This document shows, one piece after another, positions 52,999 through 62,805 of a stretch of DNA of 64,000 bases (position 1 is the stretch's first letter; every line of letters starts with the position of its first letter). The position numbers and the translations under genes were made by a program. The notes beneath the pieces were generated by a model that worked only from the letters and a program-made list of their open reading frames with translations, made no database searches and was not told the DNA's origin. This DNA is from Tepidanaerobacter acetatoxydans Re1. GTDB lineage: Bacteria; Bacillota; Thermosediminibacteria; Thermosediminibacterales; Tepidanaerobacteraceae. Location of the stretch: assembly GCF_000328765.2 (NCBI RefSeq), contig NC_019954.2:934501-998500 (forward strand). The letters are read 5' to 3'.

Positions 52999-53117
52999 TG
53001 TTTGAATTCGTATTCAACCACTGGCTCTGCCGGTAATATACTTTTTTGGGGTCATTCAAGCCTCTGGCAAGCAGAAGCTTTTGATTGCTGAATACAAAAA
53101 ACGAGGAGGTGAATTAA

Positions 53118-53504
53118 ATGGTAAATATTTTTATTGGTTTTTTGATTCTTATAGCCTTCATTACAGGAATCGTCCTACTACAAATCTTTCTCTCAAAGAA
53201 AGAAAGCAAATGGCCAGGCTTGATATTACCTATAGTTTGTCTGTTGATTTCCATCATTGCTGTTTTTAATATTGCATCCTTTACATCGGCAACAAAAATT
53301 GACGAGGAAGTCATAGATAGGAATGGAACTGTTATACAGGAAATTATACCGGAAGTTATTACGCAGGGAGATCAAAGCACGCCTTCACTGGTCTTTACTA
53401 TTATGAGTGTCTTTCTTCTTTACAATATCCCTACTGCTATTTTGCTGGGAATTTATTACATATACAGAGGCAAGAGGTGCCAAAAGAAAGAAATCGAAAA
53501 ATGA
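53118..53504 (+). CDS. Small membrane protein of the agr-associated cassette
   Basis: A 128-residue protein with three hydrophobic helices (about 3-25, 33-55 and 90-112) and a short hydrophilic loop between the second and third. GGAGGTG precedes the ATG. It lies between the two agrD cassettes. It may help export or give immunity to the secreted proteins; no family is recognised. Confidence 0.7.
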   Translation: MVNIFIGFLILIAFITGIVLLQIFLSKKESKWPGLILPIVCLLISIIAVFNIASFTSATKIDEEVIDRNGTVIQEIIPEVITQGDQSTPSLVFTIMSVFLLYNIPTAILLGIYYIYRGKRCQKKEIEK

Positions 53505-53558
53505 AAGCTTAGGATCTGCAATAGTATCTATCAGATTATTATATGCGAGTTCTAGTTT

Positions 53559-53702
53559 ATGAAGTAACTGTTGATTAAAATTAGGACATCTCTGGCAAGT
53601 CTGGAGTTGATGGTTACGGCACTAAATGTAAACACAGCATGTATGCTTTTTGTACATCAGCCTAAATTACCTGATAATGCAGGAAAGTTACGCAAATTCT
53701 AA
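53559..53702 (+). pseudogene. AgrD-like precursor, copy 2 with stop at codon 3
   Basis: Same length and about 90% identical to copy 1, with the signal-forming part NVNTACMLFVHQPKLPDNAGKLRKF unchanged. Codon 3 is TAA (53565-53567). A TTG at 53571 could restart a 43-residue precursor with most of the leader, but there is no ribosome-binding site. No direct-repeat AgrA site was found before it. Confidence 0.8.
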
Positions 53703-53817
53703 AAATAACCTGCATGGGAAACAACAATAAATCTTTTTAAGAAAGGGGTGTCTCCAATGGGTTAGCTTATTAAAGATACTCACTTTACTCATTATAAAAT
53801 TAAAAGGAGGATTTGAA

Positions 53818-54636
53818 ATGAAGAAGTTTTTATCAATTATTCTTTGCTTAACTATGGCTTTCTCACTTTCGGCTACCGCTTTTGCGACTGACCAACCTGC
53901 GGAAAGAACTGTCACTAACGAGTATGAAGCTATACTTCTTTTGCAAGAAAGCTCCCCCAGCGAATTATCTGCACAAGGATACTCAGAATCAGAAATTAGC
54001 ACAATTCAAAATGCGGATAACTTGTTCGATGAACACATTGCTCTTTTGGCAACTCTGCCTGACACCAGCTTGAAAAATGCTGGGTATACAAATGAGCAGA
54101 TTGTCGGCATTAAATCCTATAATGCCGATACCGCTACTACCAACGACAAAGTACGCCTGTCTGCTCAATGCACAACCACTTCATACATTGACAATTACAC
54201 AGGCACAACAGGACGAGTTACCAGTAATTTTTCTTGGGACGGTATTCCTGCTTTCAAGATGACTGATATTCTTATCACAGCTTGGAATAACTGGCAAATT
54301 ACAGGAAAAACGGCAAATGTTAAATATACTCATATTTACGGCTCTCAACCCTCTTTTTGGCAAGCTCCTACCTATCAAACTCCCGATAGCGGAATGACTT
54401 CTTATGGTAGTGGTTACAGGTATTCAGCTGCATTACAAGACAATTATTATTATGCAAGCGAAGGATATAGCATTTTTGTACTCTCCAGACAATCAAGTTC
54501 GCATTTGGAAACGATTGCTCGTGTAAGTCATCAGCAGGGTGTAGCCAGCCTGTCCTTCTCTATTTCCAGTGGCTTTGATATTGGACTTTCTTTAGGTCGT
54601 ACACTTCTTGGCGATGGACACTATGAAAGACCGTAA
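53818..54636 (+). CDS. Exported protein downstream of agrD copy 2
   Basis: A 272-residue secreted protein. The signal peptide MKKFLSIILCLTMAFSLSATAFA (AxA site) closely resembles that of the exported protein after agrD copy 1. The mature part has an N-terminal helical segment with repeated SELSAQGYSESEI and SLKNAGYTNEQI units (helical hairpins about 50 residues apart), then a Ser/Thr/Tyr-rich C-terminal region. There is no catalytic motif that I know. It follows AAAGGAGG. By position it is an agr-regulated secreted effector. Confidence 0.75.
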   Translation: MKKFLSIILCLTMAFSLSATAFATDQPAERTVTNEYEAILLLQESSPSELSAQGYSESEISTIQNADNLFDEHIALLATLPDTSLKNAGYTNEQIVGIKSYNADTATTNDKVRLSAQCTTTSYIDNYTGTTGRVTSNFSWDGIPAFKMTDILITAWNNWQITGKTANVKYTHIYGSQPSFWQAPTYQTPDSGMTSYGSGYRYSAALQDNYYYASEGYSIFVLSRQSSSHLETIARVSHQQGVASLSFSISSGFDIGLSLGRTLLGDGHYERP

Positions 54637-54654
54637 TCATAGTGCAATAATACA

Positions 54655-54701
54655 ATAAGAACAAGAAAAAGCCGGGACTCCCGGCTTTTTCTTGTTCTTA
54701 T
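54655..54701. terminator. Very strong bidirectional terminator
   Basis: A 23-bp perfect inverted repeat (54655-54677 with 54679-54701) centred on one base, with A-rich and T-rich outer arms around GCCGGGA/TCCCGGC. It serves both the exported-protein gene and the convergent small gene. Confidence 0.9.
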
Positions 54702-54926
54702 TTATTTATCTTTTAAGTTTTCTTTCAGCTCTCTTATTTCACTAATGACTATCTGTGTTGCTCCTACTATTATTCCCGTTAATACAATAGCTGCTCCGTA
54801 GAGAGGATATATATAGCTCTGTTCTGTTCCTCCTCCAAGCAATGAAGTAAACACTATACTTACAATTCCACCTCCACCGACCATAAATATTGCCATTAAC
54901 AACATTGCAATTATTGCTTTTTTCAT
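54702..54926 (-). CDS. Small two-helix membrane protein
   Basis: A 74-residue protein from ATG 54926 after AGGAGA: MKKAIIAMLLMAIFMVGGGGIVSIVF, a short linker, then PLYGAAIVLTGIIVGATQIVISEI and a basic/acidic tail. A longer frame upstream exists but lacks a ribosome-binding site. Function unknown; its Gly-rich first helix resembles small holin-like or peptide-immunity proteins. Confidence 0.65.
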   Translation of the reverse strand: MKKAIIAMLLMAIFMVGGGGIVSIVFTSLLGGGTEQSYIYPLYGAAIVLTGIIVGATQIVISEIRELKENLKDK

Positions 54927-54939
54927 ACTGTTCTCCTTT

Positions 54940-55119
54940 CTATTTTCCAAAAATCTTGTTCCAAAGCCATTGTTTTCGCTCCGGCTCTGCCGGGGGTGGA
55001 GCTTGCTGCTCATTCAGCGGTTTGCCACTGATCGGCGGCCAACTCTGTGCATTGTCCCGACGCGAAGTGCCTGTGCTGCCTTTTACGATAGAGTAATGCT
55101 TTTCGACTCTACTATGCAT
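54940..55119 (-). pseudogene. Proline-rich C-terminal fragment (mobile-element protein)
   Basis: 59 codons: MHSRVEKHYSIVKGSTGTSRRDNAQSWPP..., then EQQAPPPAEPERKQWLWNKIFGK. It is much more GC-rich than its surroundings. It looks like the tail of an ICE-borne protein; the ATG at 55119 has no clear ribosome-binding site. Confidence 0.45.
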
Positions 55120-55199
55120 TACTATAACACAAGACCATACAGCCCATCAAGCTTGCCCTATACTTGTATATTGATTGTGAAGGTCAAAACATTACATTG

Positions 55200-55953
55200 G
55201 ATAGGCTACAATAAATACGACTACCGTAATAAGGAAACGGACAACAGCCGCAATGGGTATTCCAAGAAAACCGTACAGGGCAGCCTTGGCGAACTGGAGA
55301 TTCAAGTACCGCGTGACCGGCAGGGAGAATTTGAGCCGCAGCTGGTCAAGAAGCATCAGACGGACGTGTCAGCCATTGAAGACAAGGTCATTTTTCTGTA
55401 TTCCCAAGGAGTTTCCACCCGTGATATCCAAAAGACCATGCGTGAGATGTATGGCATAGAAGTGGACGATAGCCGGGTCAGTAAGATTACGGACAAGCTG
55501 CTGCCGGTCATCCGCGAGTGGCAGGAACGCCCCCTGCAGAGCGTGTATGCCATGGTGATATTGGATGCCGTGCACTACAGTGTCCGTGAAAACGGAATTG
55601 TCACAAAAAAGGCGGCATATGTAGCCATTGGCACGGATTTAGAGGGCAAAAAGGACGCTCTGGGCATCAAGAGCTGGCGAGTGAATTGGCCGCAGCTTTC
55701 TACCATGTTTAAGTATCCGCCGGAAATCCGCACTCTTATTTATACCACCAACGCCATCGAGAATTTCAACCGGCAGCTGCGCAAGGTGACAAAGACGAAG
55801 AGCGCCTTCGTTTCTGACGATGCCCTCATGAAAATTCTCTATTTAGCGACCATGAACATTATTGAGAAATGGACCATGCCGATTCGAAATTGGGCCACCA
55901 TCTTGGACCATCTTATGATCTATTTCGGTGACAGGGTAGACATCAGAATCTAA
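55200..55953 (+). pseudogene. IS256-family transposase, truncated and internally deleted
   Basis: The frame GYNKYDYRNKETDNSRNGYSKKTVQGSLGELEIQVPRDR and DKVIFLYSQGVSTRDIQKTM belong to an IS256 Mutator-type transposase. The N-terminal ~80 residues are absent. At about 55670 the text KKDALGIKSW joins RVNWPQLSTMFKYPPEIRTLIYTTNAIENFNRQLRKVTKTK, so the middle, including a catalytic Asp region, is deleted. It cannot transpose. Confidence 0.88.
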
Positions 55954-56096
55954 TTGCATTTCCCTGACTTCGGACTTTACACAAAATCTTACGCACTACC
56001 GGCAACCCTTTTTTCTTTGTTTTCTTTGAAAATCGACATTTTAAGGGTTATTCTATAAAAATGTTTCATATTTTTTTAAGTCCCTACTTGACACAA

Positions 56097-57542
56097 GGTG
56101 ATGACGGAAAATCAGCAACCAATACAAAAAAGAGAGATGATTTTAATGCCATGATCGAAGATTGTATGGCTGGGAAAATAGATATGGTTATAACAAAATC
56201 TGTCAGCAGATTTGCAAGAAATACAGTAGATTCTTTACAAACTATAAGGAAACTAAAAGAAAATAATATAGCCATATTTTTTGAAAAGGAGGGTGTTAAT
56301 ACCTCAGAAAGTACAGGAGAATTACTTATTACTATCTTAAGCAGCCAAGCCCAAGAGGAAAGCCGAAACCTAAGTGAAAATACAAAATGGGGCATTGTAA
56401 GAAGATACGAAAATGGAATCATCTCAGTTAACCATAAAAAATTTATGGGGTACACCAAAGATAAAAAAAGTGGTGAACTGGTCATATTACCTGAACAAGC
56501 AGAGATAGTAAGACGTATTTTTAGGATGTACTTAGAAGGCAACAGTATACTAGAGATAACCAGAGCCTTAGAGGCAGATAAAATTAAAACGGTTACAGGG
56601 AAAGATAAATGGTATACCGGTGTGATTGAAAAAATGTTAGCCAATGAAAAATATATGGGAGATGCCTTAATGCAGAAGACCTACACTGTAGATTTTCTGA
56701 CAAAGAAACGAGTGAAGAACAACGGAATCGTACCACAATATTATATCGAAGATAATCATGAGGCCATTATACCAAAGGAATTATTTTATAAAGTACAGGA
56801 AGAAAAGGCAAGAAGAGCCAGCCTGAATAAATCAGCAATTACAAGAAAAGCAAATAAATTAAAGAAAGAAAAAAGCAAATTCAGCTCAAAATATGCATTA
56901 ACAGAAATCTTGGTATGTGCCGAATGCGGACATCCATATCGCAGACAGACATGGTCAAAATATGGACAAAAAAGTGCAGTGTGGAGATGTGAGAATAGGC
57001 TAAAGAATGGTACAAAAGCAAGTTGCAAGCACTCACCTACATTAAAAGAAGAACCACTGCATAATACCATAATGACAGCCATTAATAATGTAGTAGAAAA
57101 CAATGGAGATTTTATAGGGGCATTCAGAGAAAATGTCATCAGAGTCATAGGGGGTTATTCCACAAAAGATATTCCTACAAAATATGATGAGCAGATTGAA
57201 TCGCTGCAAAAAGAAATGCTAACATTAATTGAAGAAAACGCAAAACAAGGATCTGTAGCAGAAGATTTCGACGATACATATAAAAGGATATCAGATCAGA
57301 TAAACGAGCTTAAACAAGCAAAATTAAAGCTTGTTAGGGAAAAGAAACAGGCAGATAGATACGAACAGCAACTAAAGGAAATAGACAGTACATTAAAGAT
57401 AGTAAGACCACAGGTAAGAGAGTTTGATGAGGATTTAGTAAGAAGATTAATAAAGATCATCAAAGTGAATAAGGGTGAAAAGCTGGAGATACAGTTCGAA
57501 TCAGGTATAACCATGGAACAGATGGTAGATTATTATGATTAG
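56097..57542 (+). pseudogene. Large serine recombinase lacking the catalytic serine
   Basis: From GDDGKSATNTKKRDDFNAMIEDC onward this is a Tn4451/TnpX-like large serine recombinase: SRFARNTVDSLQTIRKLKE, a recombinase domain, a zinc ribbon with Cys pairs (LVCAECGHPYRRQ...WRCENR...CKHSP) and a coiled-coil end. The first ~55 residues, with the nucleophilic Ser (YxRxSxxxQ), are missing. The open frame extends upstream only into unrelated sequence (ATG 56061). It cannot cut DNA, though it could bind. Confidence 0.85.
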
Positions 57543-57997
57543 TAATATGAGGAGCAGTAGATAGGTTAATAAGTATTTCACTCCTCTTATTATAACAAGA
57601 ACCTGCTAAGATTAAAATCAAAATCATCAGTGAAATCGAGTATTTAGTGTAGGAAGATTTACATTTAATTTATGTTAAGAGATTAAAGTACCATAGAAAA
57701 AATAATGTTTACTAATATTATCTTGAAAAAGAACATTTGAGGGTATACAATTATACTAGATTACAGATATTATCTGTTACTGTATTCAGTTAGTTGGTCC
57801 CACAATGAATTTTAAAGAATGATATATATTAGTATAATACTTTGCAGGGAACTGCCCAGCAAAGTATCCCTTACAATATAGTCATGCACATAGTAGTGGC
57901 GTACCTTTGGTTGCCCATATAAATGTTATGACTCAGTGAACTATGTGAAACATGGATTATTTCAAAATAATTAGTAAACAGAAATGGGAGAGAAAAG
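57543..57997. other. Intergenic region before the HD-domain gene
   Basis: No gene. A hairpin, TACTTTGC (57838-57845) with GCAAAGTA (57859-57866) and an inner GGG/CCC, lacks a T tract. The rest is AT-rich. Confidence 0.45.
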
Positions 57998-58561
57998 ATG
58001 AGAGATGATATTATAAAATATCTGGGTGCTGAAGTGAAAAGAAGATGTGAATTGCCAGATAATTTTTTTGGCATGGGTTGCTTTTATCATATTGAAGCGG
58101 TAGTGAAAAACTCTGAATTGCTTGCAGATAAATATAATGCAGATAAAGAAGTTGTAATTATAGCTGCTTGGTTGCATGATATTGCTTCAGTAACAGATTA
58201 TAACCTATATAAACAACATCATATTTATGGAGCAGAAATGGCAAATGATATTTTGCAACAGCTAGGGTATGATAGGAATAAAATTAAACTTGTTGAACAA
58301 TGCATAAAAAACCATAGAGGCAGTATAAGTAATAATAGAAAAACTGTGGAAGAGTTATGTGTAGCTGATGCAGATGCAATTTCACATTTTGATAATATAC
58401 CAAGTTTATTGTACTTAACTTATGTGAAAAGAAAAATGGGGATTGATGAAGGAAAGATGTTCGTGAGGAATAAATTAGAAAGGAGTTTCCAAAAACTTTC
58501 ATCGGAAAGTAAGGGATATTATTTGGATAAATATGAACAAACAATTAGAATTTTGGTATAG
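57998..58561 (+). CDS. HD-domain phosphohydrolase
   Basis: A 187-residue HD-superfamily protein: FYHIEAVVKNSELLA (His), AAWLHDIAS (His-Asp), HHIYGAEMANDIL, IKNHRGS and CVADADAISHFDNIP (Asp). The metal-binding set is complete. Such small enzymes hydrolyse nucleotides or phosphoesters; the substrate is unknown. GGGAGAG precedes the ATG. It stands alone among mobile debris. Confidence 0.85.
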   Translation: MRDDIIKYLGAEVKRRCELPDNFFGMGCFYHIEAVVKNSELLADKYNADKEVVIIAAWLHDIASVTDYNLYKQHHIYGAEMANDILQQLGYDRNKIKLVEQCIKNHRGSISNNRKTVEELCVADADAISHFDNIPSLLYLTYVKRKMGIDEGKMFVRNKLERSFQKLSSESKGYYLDKYEQTIRILV

Positions 58562-59827
58562 ACTCTTTAAAATTCAAACTGATTAGATTAATTGATATGC
58601 TAATTTGAAGGTGATATAATAGGGTGGGATTGAATTAAATAAGAAAGAACTAATGACATTTTAATTTGAGTAAGACTTTTTATTGATTAATTTTCTGATA
58701 TTCGGGAAGATGTTAATAATTAATTGAAGTAGTTTAATCTTATTCTTAATTGTGAGAATAGGAATTAAGAATGAGATTATTGTTATACACCTCATATTAA
58801 TTATAATTGAAATAATCTTTTTGAATTACATGAAAACTTTTATCTGAAATCGTATTATGTTTGTAGAAGTAGTACAGAAAGTTGAAAATCTGATGTAAGT
58901 TTTACTAATACTGAACTGTTTCAATGCGGTGGTATAGGTAGTGGGATTCTTCGAGACCTAAGAATTAAGCGATTTAAAAATAGCTACACACGAGTATTGG
59001 CGCCTAATTTAGATATTTAGAAACAAAATAAAAAAGTGGGAAAAGTTTACTCAAAATTAACAAGTTTCAATTGATGGGACTATAAGTATACTATTATTAA
59101 AATTATATTTGACGGAGTTGTCGAATATATTTGAGAAGATCAACTAAAGCTTGATATGAATTAGTGAAAAAAATACTCTCTTAAAAGCAATTATAAAAAG
59201 AAGCAATTTCTGTATCGGAAATTATTACAACTTTCAATATTACGAAGAATATTCTATATAATGATTGCATTTATGACCCAATTTTTCGGTGAGCTCTTAG
59301 AAACATATAATCTAAGCGCTAGTGATAGAAACTAGGAAAGTCTCTATTAGTAGTTTTAAAAAATGACCCATTATATCGCTATGAAAAGCTTTAAGAAAAA
59401 TGCAAATTGTAATGAACAGAGCCTTCAAATAAATAAGTATTTGAGGGTTTTGTTGCTTACAATTTTAATAAATGCTTGAATGTATTGTCAAATTAGCAAG
59501 ATAATGCTTGCCTAAACATATTGAATAATATAATGCAAGAATTAAAAAATTAAAAAACTGTGGGAGAATTGACTGAACTTCAAAAATATACCCTTTTCAC
59601 CAAGGGGGTACTAGATACTCACGACATCATTATTGTACTCTCAAGGCATGTGGAGTCGGTTATTAGGATTAAAAAACAATAGAATATAATAATATCAATA
59701 GTTAAGCCATTGAGTGTATAGATGACATTTGGTGGCTTTTGTATTTGGAAATATATCTACTTGAATTTTAAAATATTAATGATAAAGTAAAAATATTATA
59801 AAATTAATTAGTGTATAGGAGGTAATT
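58562..59827. other. Long AT-rich stretch without an intact gene
   Basis: About 1.27 kb with stops in all frames. It holds a terminator-like hairpin (59422-59431 with 59438-59447, followed by TTTTG) and a CATGTGGAG core (59647-59655) read as SRHVESVIRIKKQ before TAG, resembling an rlmD-type 3' end. The rest shows nothing I can name. Confidence 0.5.
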
Positions 59828-61321
59828 ATGAATATTTTTTCAACAAGAGAAACAGCTATTATTATTTGGGCAATTGTTATTATTATTGTTATGTTGCTTA
59901 ATAAGGAGATTAGAAAATCTGTTGGAAATATTGTTAAAATGATATTTTTAACAAAAATTATTCAGCCGTTTATAGGAATAATGATATATTTAAGTATAAT
60001 TTTATTATCTTTTTTTAAGTTGGGATTAGTTAGATATATAAATTTAAAAGAAGTCCTGTTATGGGTTTTATTCTCAGGAGTACCTTTATGTTATGGTGTT
60101 GTTAATAAGGAACCGAATAAGGATTACATTGAAGAAATTATTAAGGATAATATTAAGTTTATAATTTTGCTAGAATTTATCATAAGTACCTTTACATTTC
60201 CATTAAAGATAGAATTAATAATAGTCCCAGTATTTACTTTTTTATTTCTATTAGAGATTGTATCTGATATGAAGGAAGAATATAAAGATGTTAATAAACT
60301 CATTTCATATATTTTGTCAATTTCAGGATTTATTATATTATACAAATCATTTTCTATAGCAGTAAAAAACTATACAGAACTAAATTATATAGAATCATTA
60401 ATTAGTATTTCTACTCCTATAATATTATCAATTTTATATATTCCGCTTATATTTATATTTGGTATTATTTTTAACTATAATAATATATTTTATAGATTAC
60501 AAATAAAATTAAAATATAAATATATAAAATTAAAATCGGGAAGATTTCAAAAATATGATTATAAAGTAGAAAAAGTTGAGGATATATCAAATGGATTAGC
60601 AAAGCGAAAATCTATTATGTTGATATTAAAAGAAAAATATGAGTATAAAGATATAGAAAATATTTGCATGGAACAATTTGATTTGTATAATTATAAAAAT
60701 GATGTGGTATGGGTATATGTCGCTACCAGTAAAGAAAGTTATATAATATCAAACTGGATAGTACAATCTCAATGGATAAATCCCAAATTAGATAGTAGAT
60801 GGAGACCAGGAGAGATAAATGGAGTCAACAGAAATGGTATTTTATTTAGATATAATGATTCAAGCTATGAAACTGAAAACTATCATAAAGTAAATACTTT
60901 TAAAGAGAATAAGTTTCTTTTAATAAATAATTTTAAATTATATGATGAAATTTCGGGGAAAGTAGATATGTTGTTAAATTTGTTTAAAAATGGTAATTAT
61001 AAAGATTTTTTTAAGTTATGTAGAAGGTATGAAAGTGATATTAGTAAGATATATTTTAAATATGGCAACATAGGGATTTCAAAAGATATTGATTTTGAAG
61101 AGTATTTACAAGAATTTCAAAATTATATAACATCTGTAAGCAATATTATATTGTATGCACTGGATGAATCAAGAGAAGTTAATAATAAGAAATACTTAAT
61201 AAATATGATAATCAGAGACTTACATAATATAATCCCTAAAGTAGAAGATGGAAAAAGTTATTGGATGAACAAGTTTAATATAACTGTAGATGAATATGAA
61301 CAAGCTGTATTTATAGAATAA
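59828..61321 (+). CDS. Orphan membrane protein of unknown function
   Basis: A 497-residue protein after AGGAGGT. The N-terminal ~220 residues hold about six membrane helices (roughly 10-25, 35-60, 70-88, 110-145, 155-175 and 190-218). The ~280-residue soluble part begins with a basic stretch (KLKYKYIKLKSGRFQKYDYKVEKV) and has TSKESYIISNWIVQSQWINPKLDSRWRPGE and a helical C-terminus. Membrane-plus-cytoplasmic sensor layouts of this size occur in anti-phage proteins, but no motif proves it. GC is among the lowest in the window. Confidence 0.7.
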   Translation: MNIFSTRETAIIIWAIVIIIVMLLNKEIRKSVGNIVKMIFLTKIIQPFIGIMIYLSIILLSFFKLGLVRYINLKEVLLWVLFSGVPLCYGVVNKEPNKDYIEEIIKDNIKFIILLEFIISTFTFPLKIELIIVPVFTFLFLLEIVSDMKEEYKDVNKLISYILSISGFIILYKSFSIAVKNYTELNYIESLISISTPIILSILYIPLIFIFGIIFNYNNIFYRLQIKLKYKYIKLKSGRFQKYDYKVEKVEDISNGLAKRKSIMLILKEKYEYKDIENICMEQFDLYNYKNDVVWVYVATSKESYIISNWIVQSQWINPKLDSRWRPGEINGVNRNGILFRYNDSSYETENYHKVNTFKENKFLLINNFKLYDEISGKVDMLLNLFKNGNYKDFFKLCRRYESDISKIYFKYGNIGISKDIDFEEYLQEFQNYITSVSNIILYALDESREVNNKKYLINMIIRDLHNIIPKVEDGKSYWMNKFNITVDEYEQAVFIE

Positions 61322-61609
61322 GGATTAAAATAATCACATTGCATAGGAACAGCTTTTATAAGTATTACTAAAATTATTAAAAATTTAAGAATTAATAAAG
61401 AATATGAAGAAGAGTTAAGCATATTAATAATAAAATAATGGAATCAACAGAGCAGGGGCACATCCTAAGTAGAGCAGTATTGAAAGGGTATATTGACTCT
61501 TCTATTTTTATAGAAAGATAAGCTATAAAGAAGAAGAGTAATCAAATGCTAGATAATAATGGAGTTGAAAAATAAAATATAAATACCTTAGATGGCTCAG
61601 GAGAACCGG
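61322..61609. other. Short debris region
   Basis: No real gene. A 27-residue frame (61438-61521, MESTEQGHILSRAVLKGYI...) and an open tail before it (IIKNLRINKEYEEELSI) may be remnants. It ends at the IS3-family remnant. Confidence 0.4.
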
Positions 61610-61698
61610 TCTGGTCCCCTATCTCTGGACAATATCTTTGTATTTCTCATAAAATCGTACTTTTGCATTAACTTTAATAATTTTTTAAAGCTTAAAGA

Positions 61699-62429
61699 TT
61701 ATGCTGTAAAAGGTTTGACCTTAACTTTATCATCTATAAATGCTGCATAAAACTTATGCGGTGGCATGAATTTTATACTGCCATGTCTTTTGCGCTCGTT
61801 ATAGTATTTCATGTAGTCTGTTACTACGGAATAGGCATTCATAAAACTTTCAAACTCGTTTTGACTGTAGCATTCATCCTCGAAAATTGAATGAAAAGAT
61901 TCTATGTGAGCATTCATGTTTGGAGTTTTTATGGGAATTCTCTCATGTATGACGCCTAATTCCTTTACTGTTTCTTCAAAAAGATTGGAAGTAAATTGCG
62001 GACCGTTATCCGTTCTTATTTTAGGAAGTATCATACCTTGTATTGTTCTCTGGGGCTTTAGTATATTTAGCCCTTTACAAAGCCTATAAACCTTTTTACG
62101 GTTTATTAGCAAATTATATTCTTCTTTGAGGCAAATGGTAAGCTTATTGTAGCCATAAGGGAAACCGTCACAACATATTAGTTCGTTCAGCCATTCTTTG
62201 ATTTGTTCATCAGATATCTTTTTACCGATTTTAGTTAAAGAGTATCCCGGACTTTCCTTTCTCCTACATTTTTGCAAGGAACAGATGAATTATTTTCTTC
62301 TTGTTTGCTTTTTTCTCTTGATAAATTAGCATAATATGTGGATGAAGATAGCCCGACAAAGTCCAGTATAAGAGATGCTCTATAGCCTTTACTGATCCAC
62401 TTTTTAGCTATTTCAACTTTGTCGGCTAC
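61699..62429 (-). pseudogene. IS3-family OrfB, internally deleted and frameshifted
   Basis: The HTH part (from VADKVEIAKKW at 62429) is frameshifted near 62270. The rest (YSLTKIGKKISDEQIKEWLNEL...) joins RTIQGMILPKIRTDNGPQFTSNLFEE exactly as copy 1 does, so the first catalytic Asp region is missing. The end retains the catalytic Glu region (NMNAHIESFHSIFEDECY) and YYNERKRHGSIKFMPP. It is non-functional. Confidence 0.87.
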
Positions 62430-62455
62430 TGAGGGTTTATTCTATCCCTCAAATC

Positions 62456-62635
62456 CTAGAGCACTGCAAGCTCAAGCTCTTTTTCGCCTAATAGTTTCTT
62501 AAGTGTATTATTTTCTTTGCTTATAGCTTCTAATCTGTTCTCTACCTCACGGATACGCTTTGTTTCGTTTCTAGGTAATGGATCTACGGAACCTCTTTTT
62601 TGAGCTTTCCTAATCCAATTATGAATATCACTAGA
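62456..62635 (-). pseudogene. IS3-family OrfA, 5' truncated
   Basis: Retains the second helix of the HTH (SSSDIHNWIRKAQKRGSVDPLPR) to the ELAVL end and stop at 62456-62458. The first ~35 residues are missing, replaced by the dispersed repeat. Confidence 0.85.
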
Positions 62636-62650
62636 TGAAAAGGTGCCAGG
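62634..62650 (+). repeat. Dispersed GGTGCC repeat, copy E (half-site)
   Basis: GATGAAAAGGTGCCAGG matches the half-unit found before copy A (15664-15680). It lies at the broken end of OrfA copy 2. Confidence 0.65.
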
Positions 62651-62805
62651 GAAGGCTCTGAAAAACTAAGGTTTAAAAAGTGTTTTTGCATAAATATAAA
62701 TATAATTTAAAGCTTAAATTTTTATAATGAGGCTTCTCTTATAAAAATATACAAAAAAATGCCCACATTAGGGCTAAAACGTTACGTTATTAGTGATTTC
62801 CCGTT

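Larger units (their letters stand above)
61610..62635 (-). mobile_element. Decayed IS3-family element, copy 2 (inverted)
   Basis: Minus-strand copy of the element at 21909-23165, with the same right-end sequence (TAGGGGACCAG near 61610) and without the foldback insertion. Its orfA end is cut at 62635 by the GGTGCC repeat, copy E. It shares the internal orfB deletion of copy 1. Confidence 0.8.
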
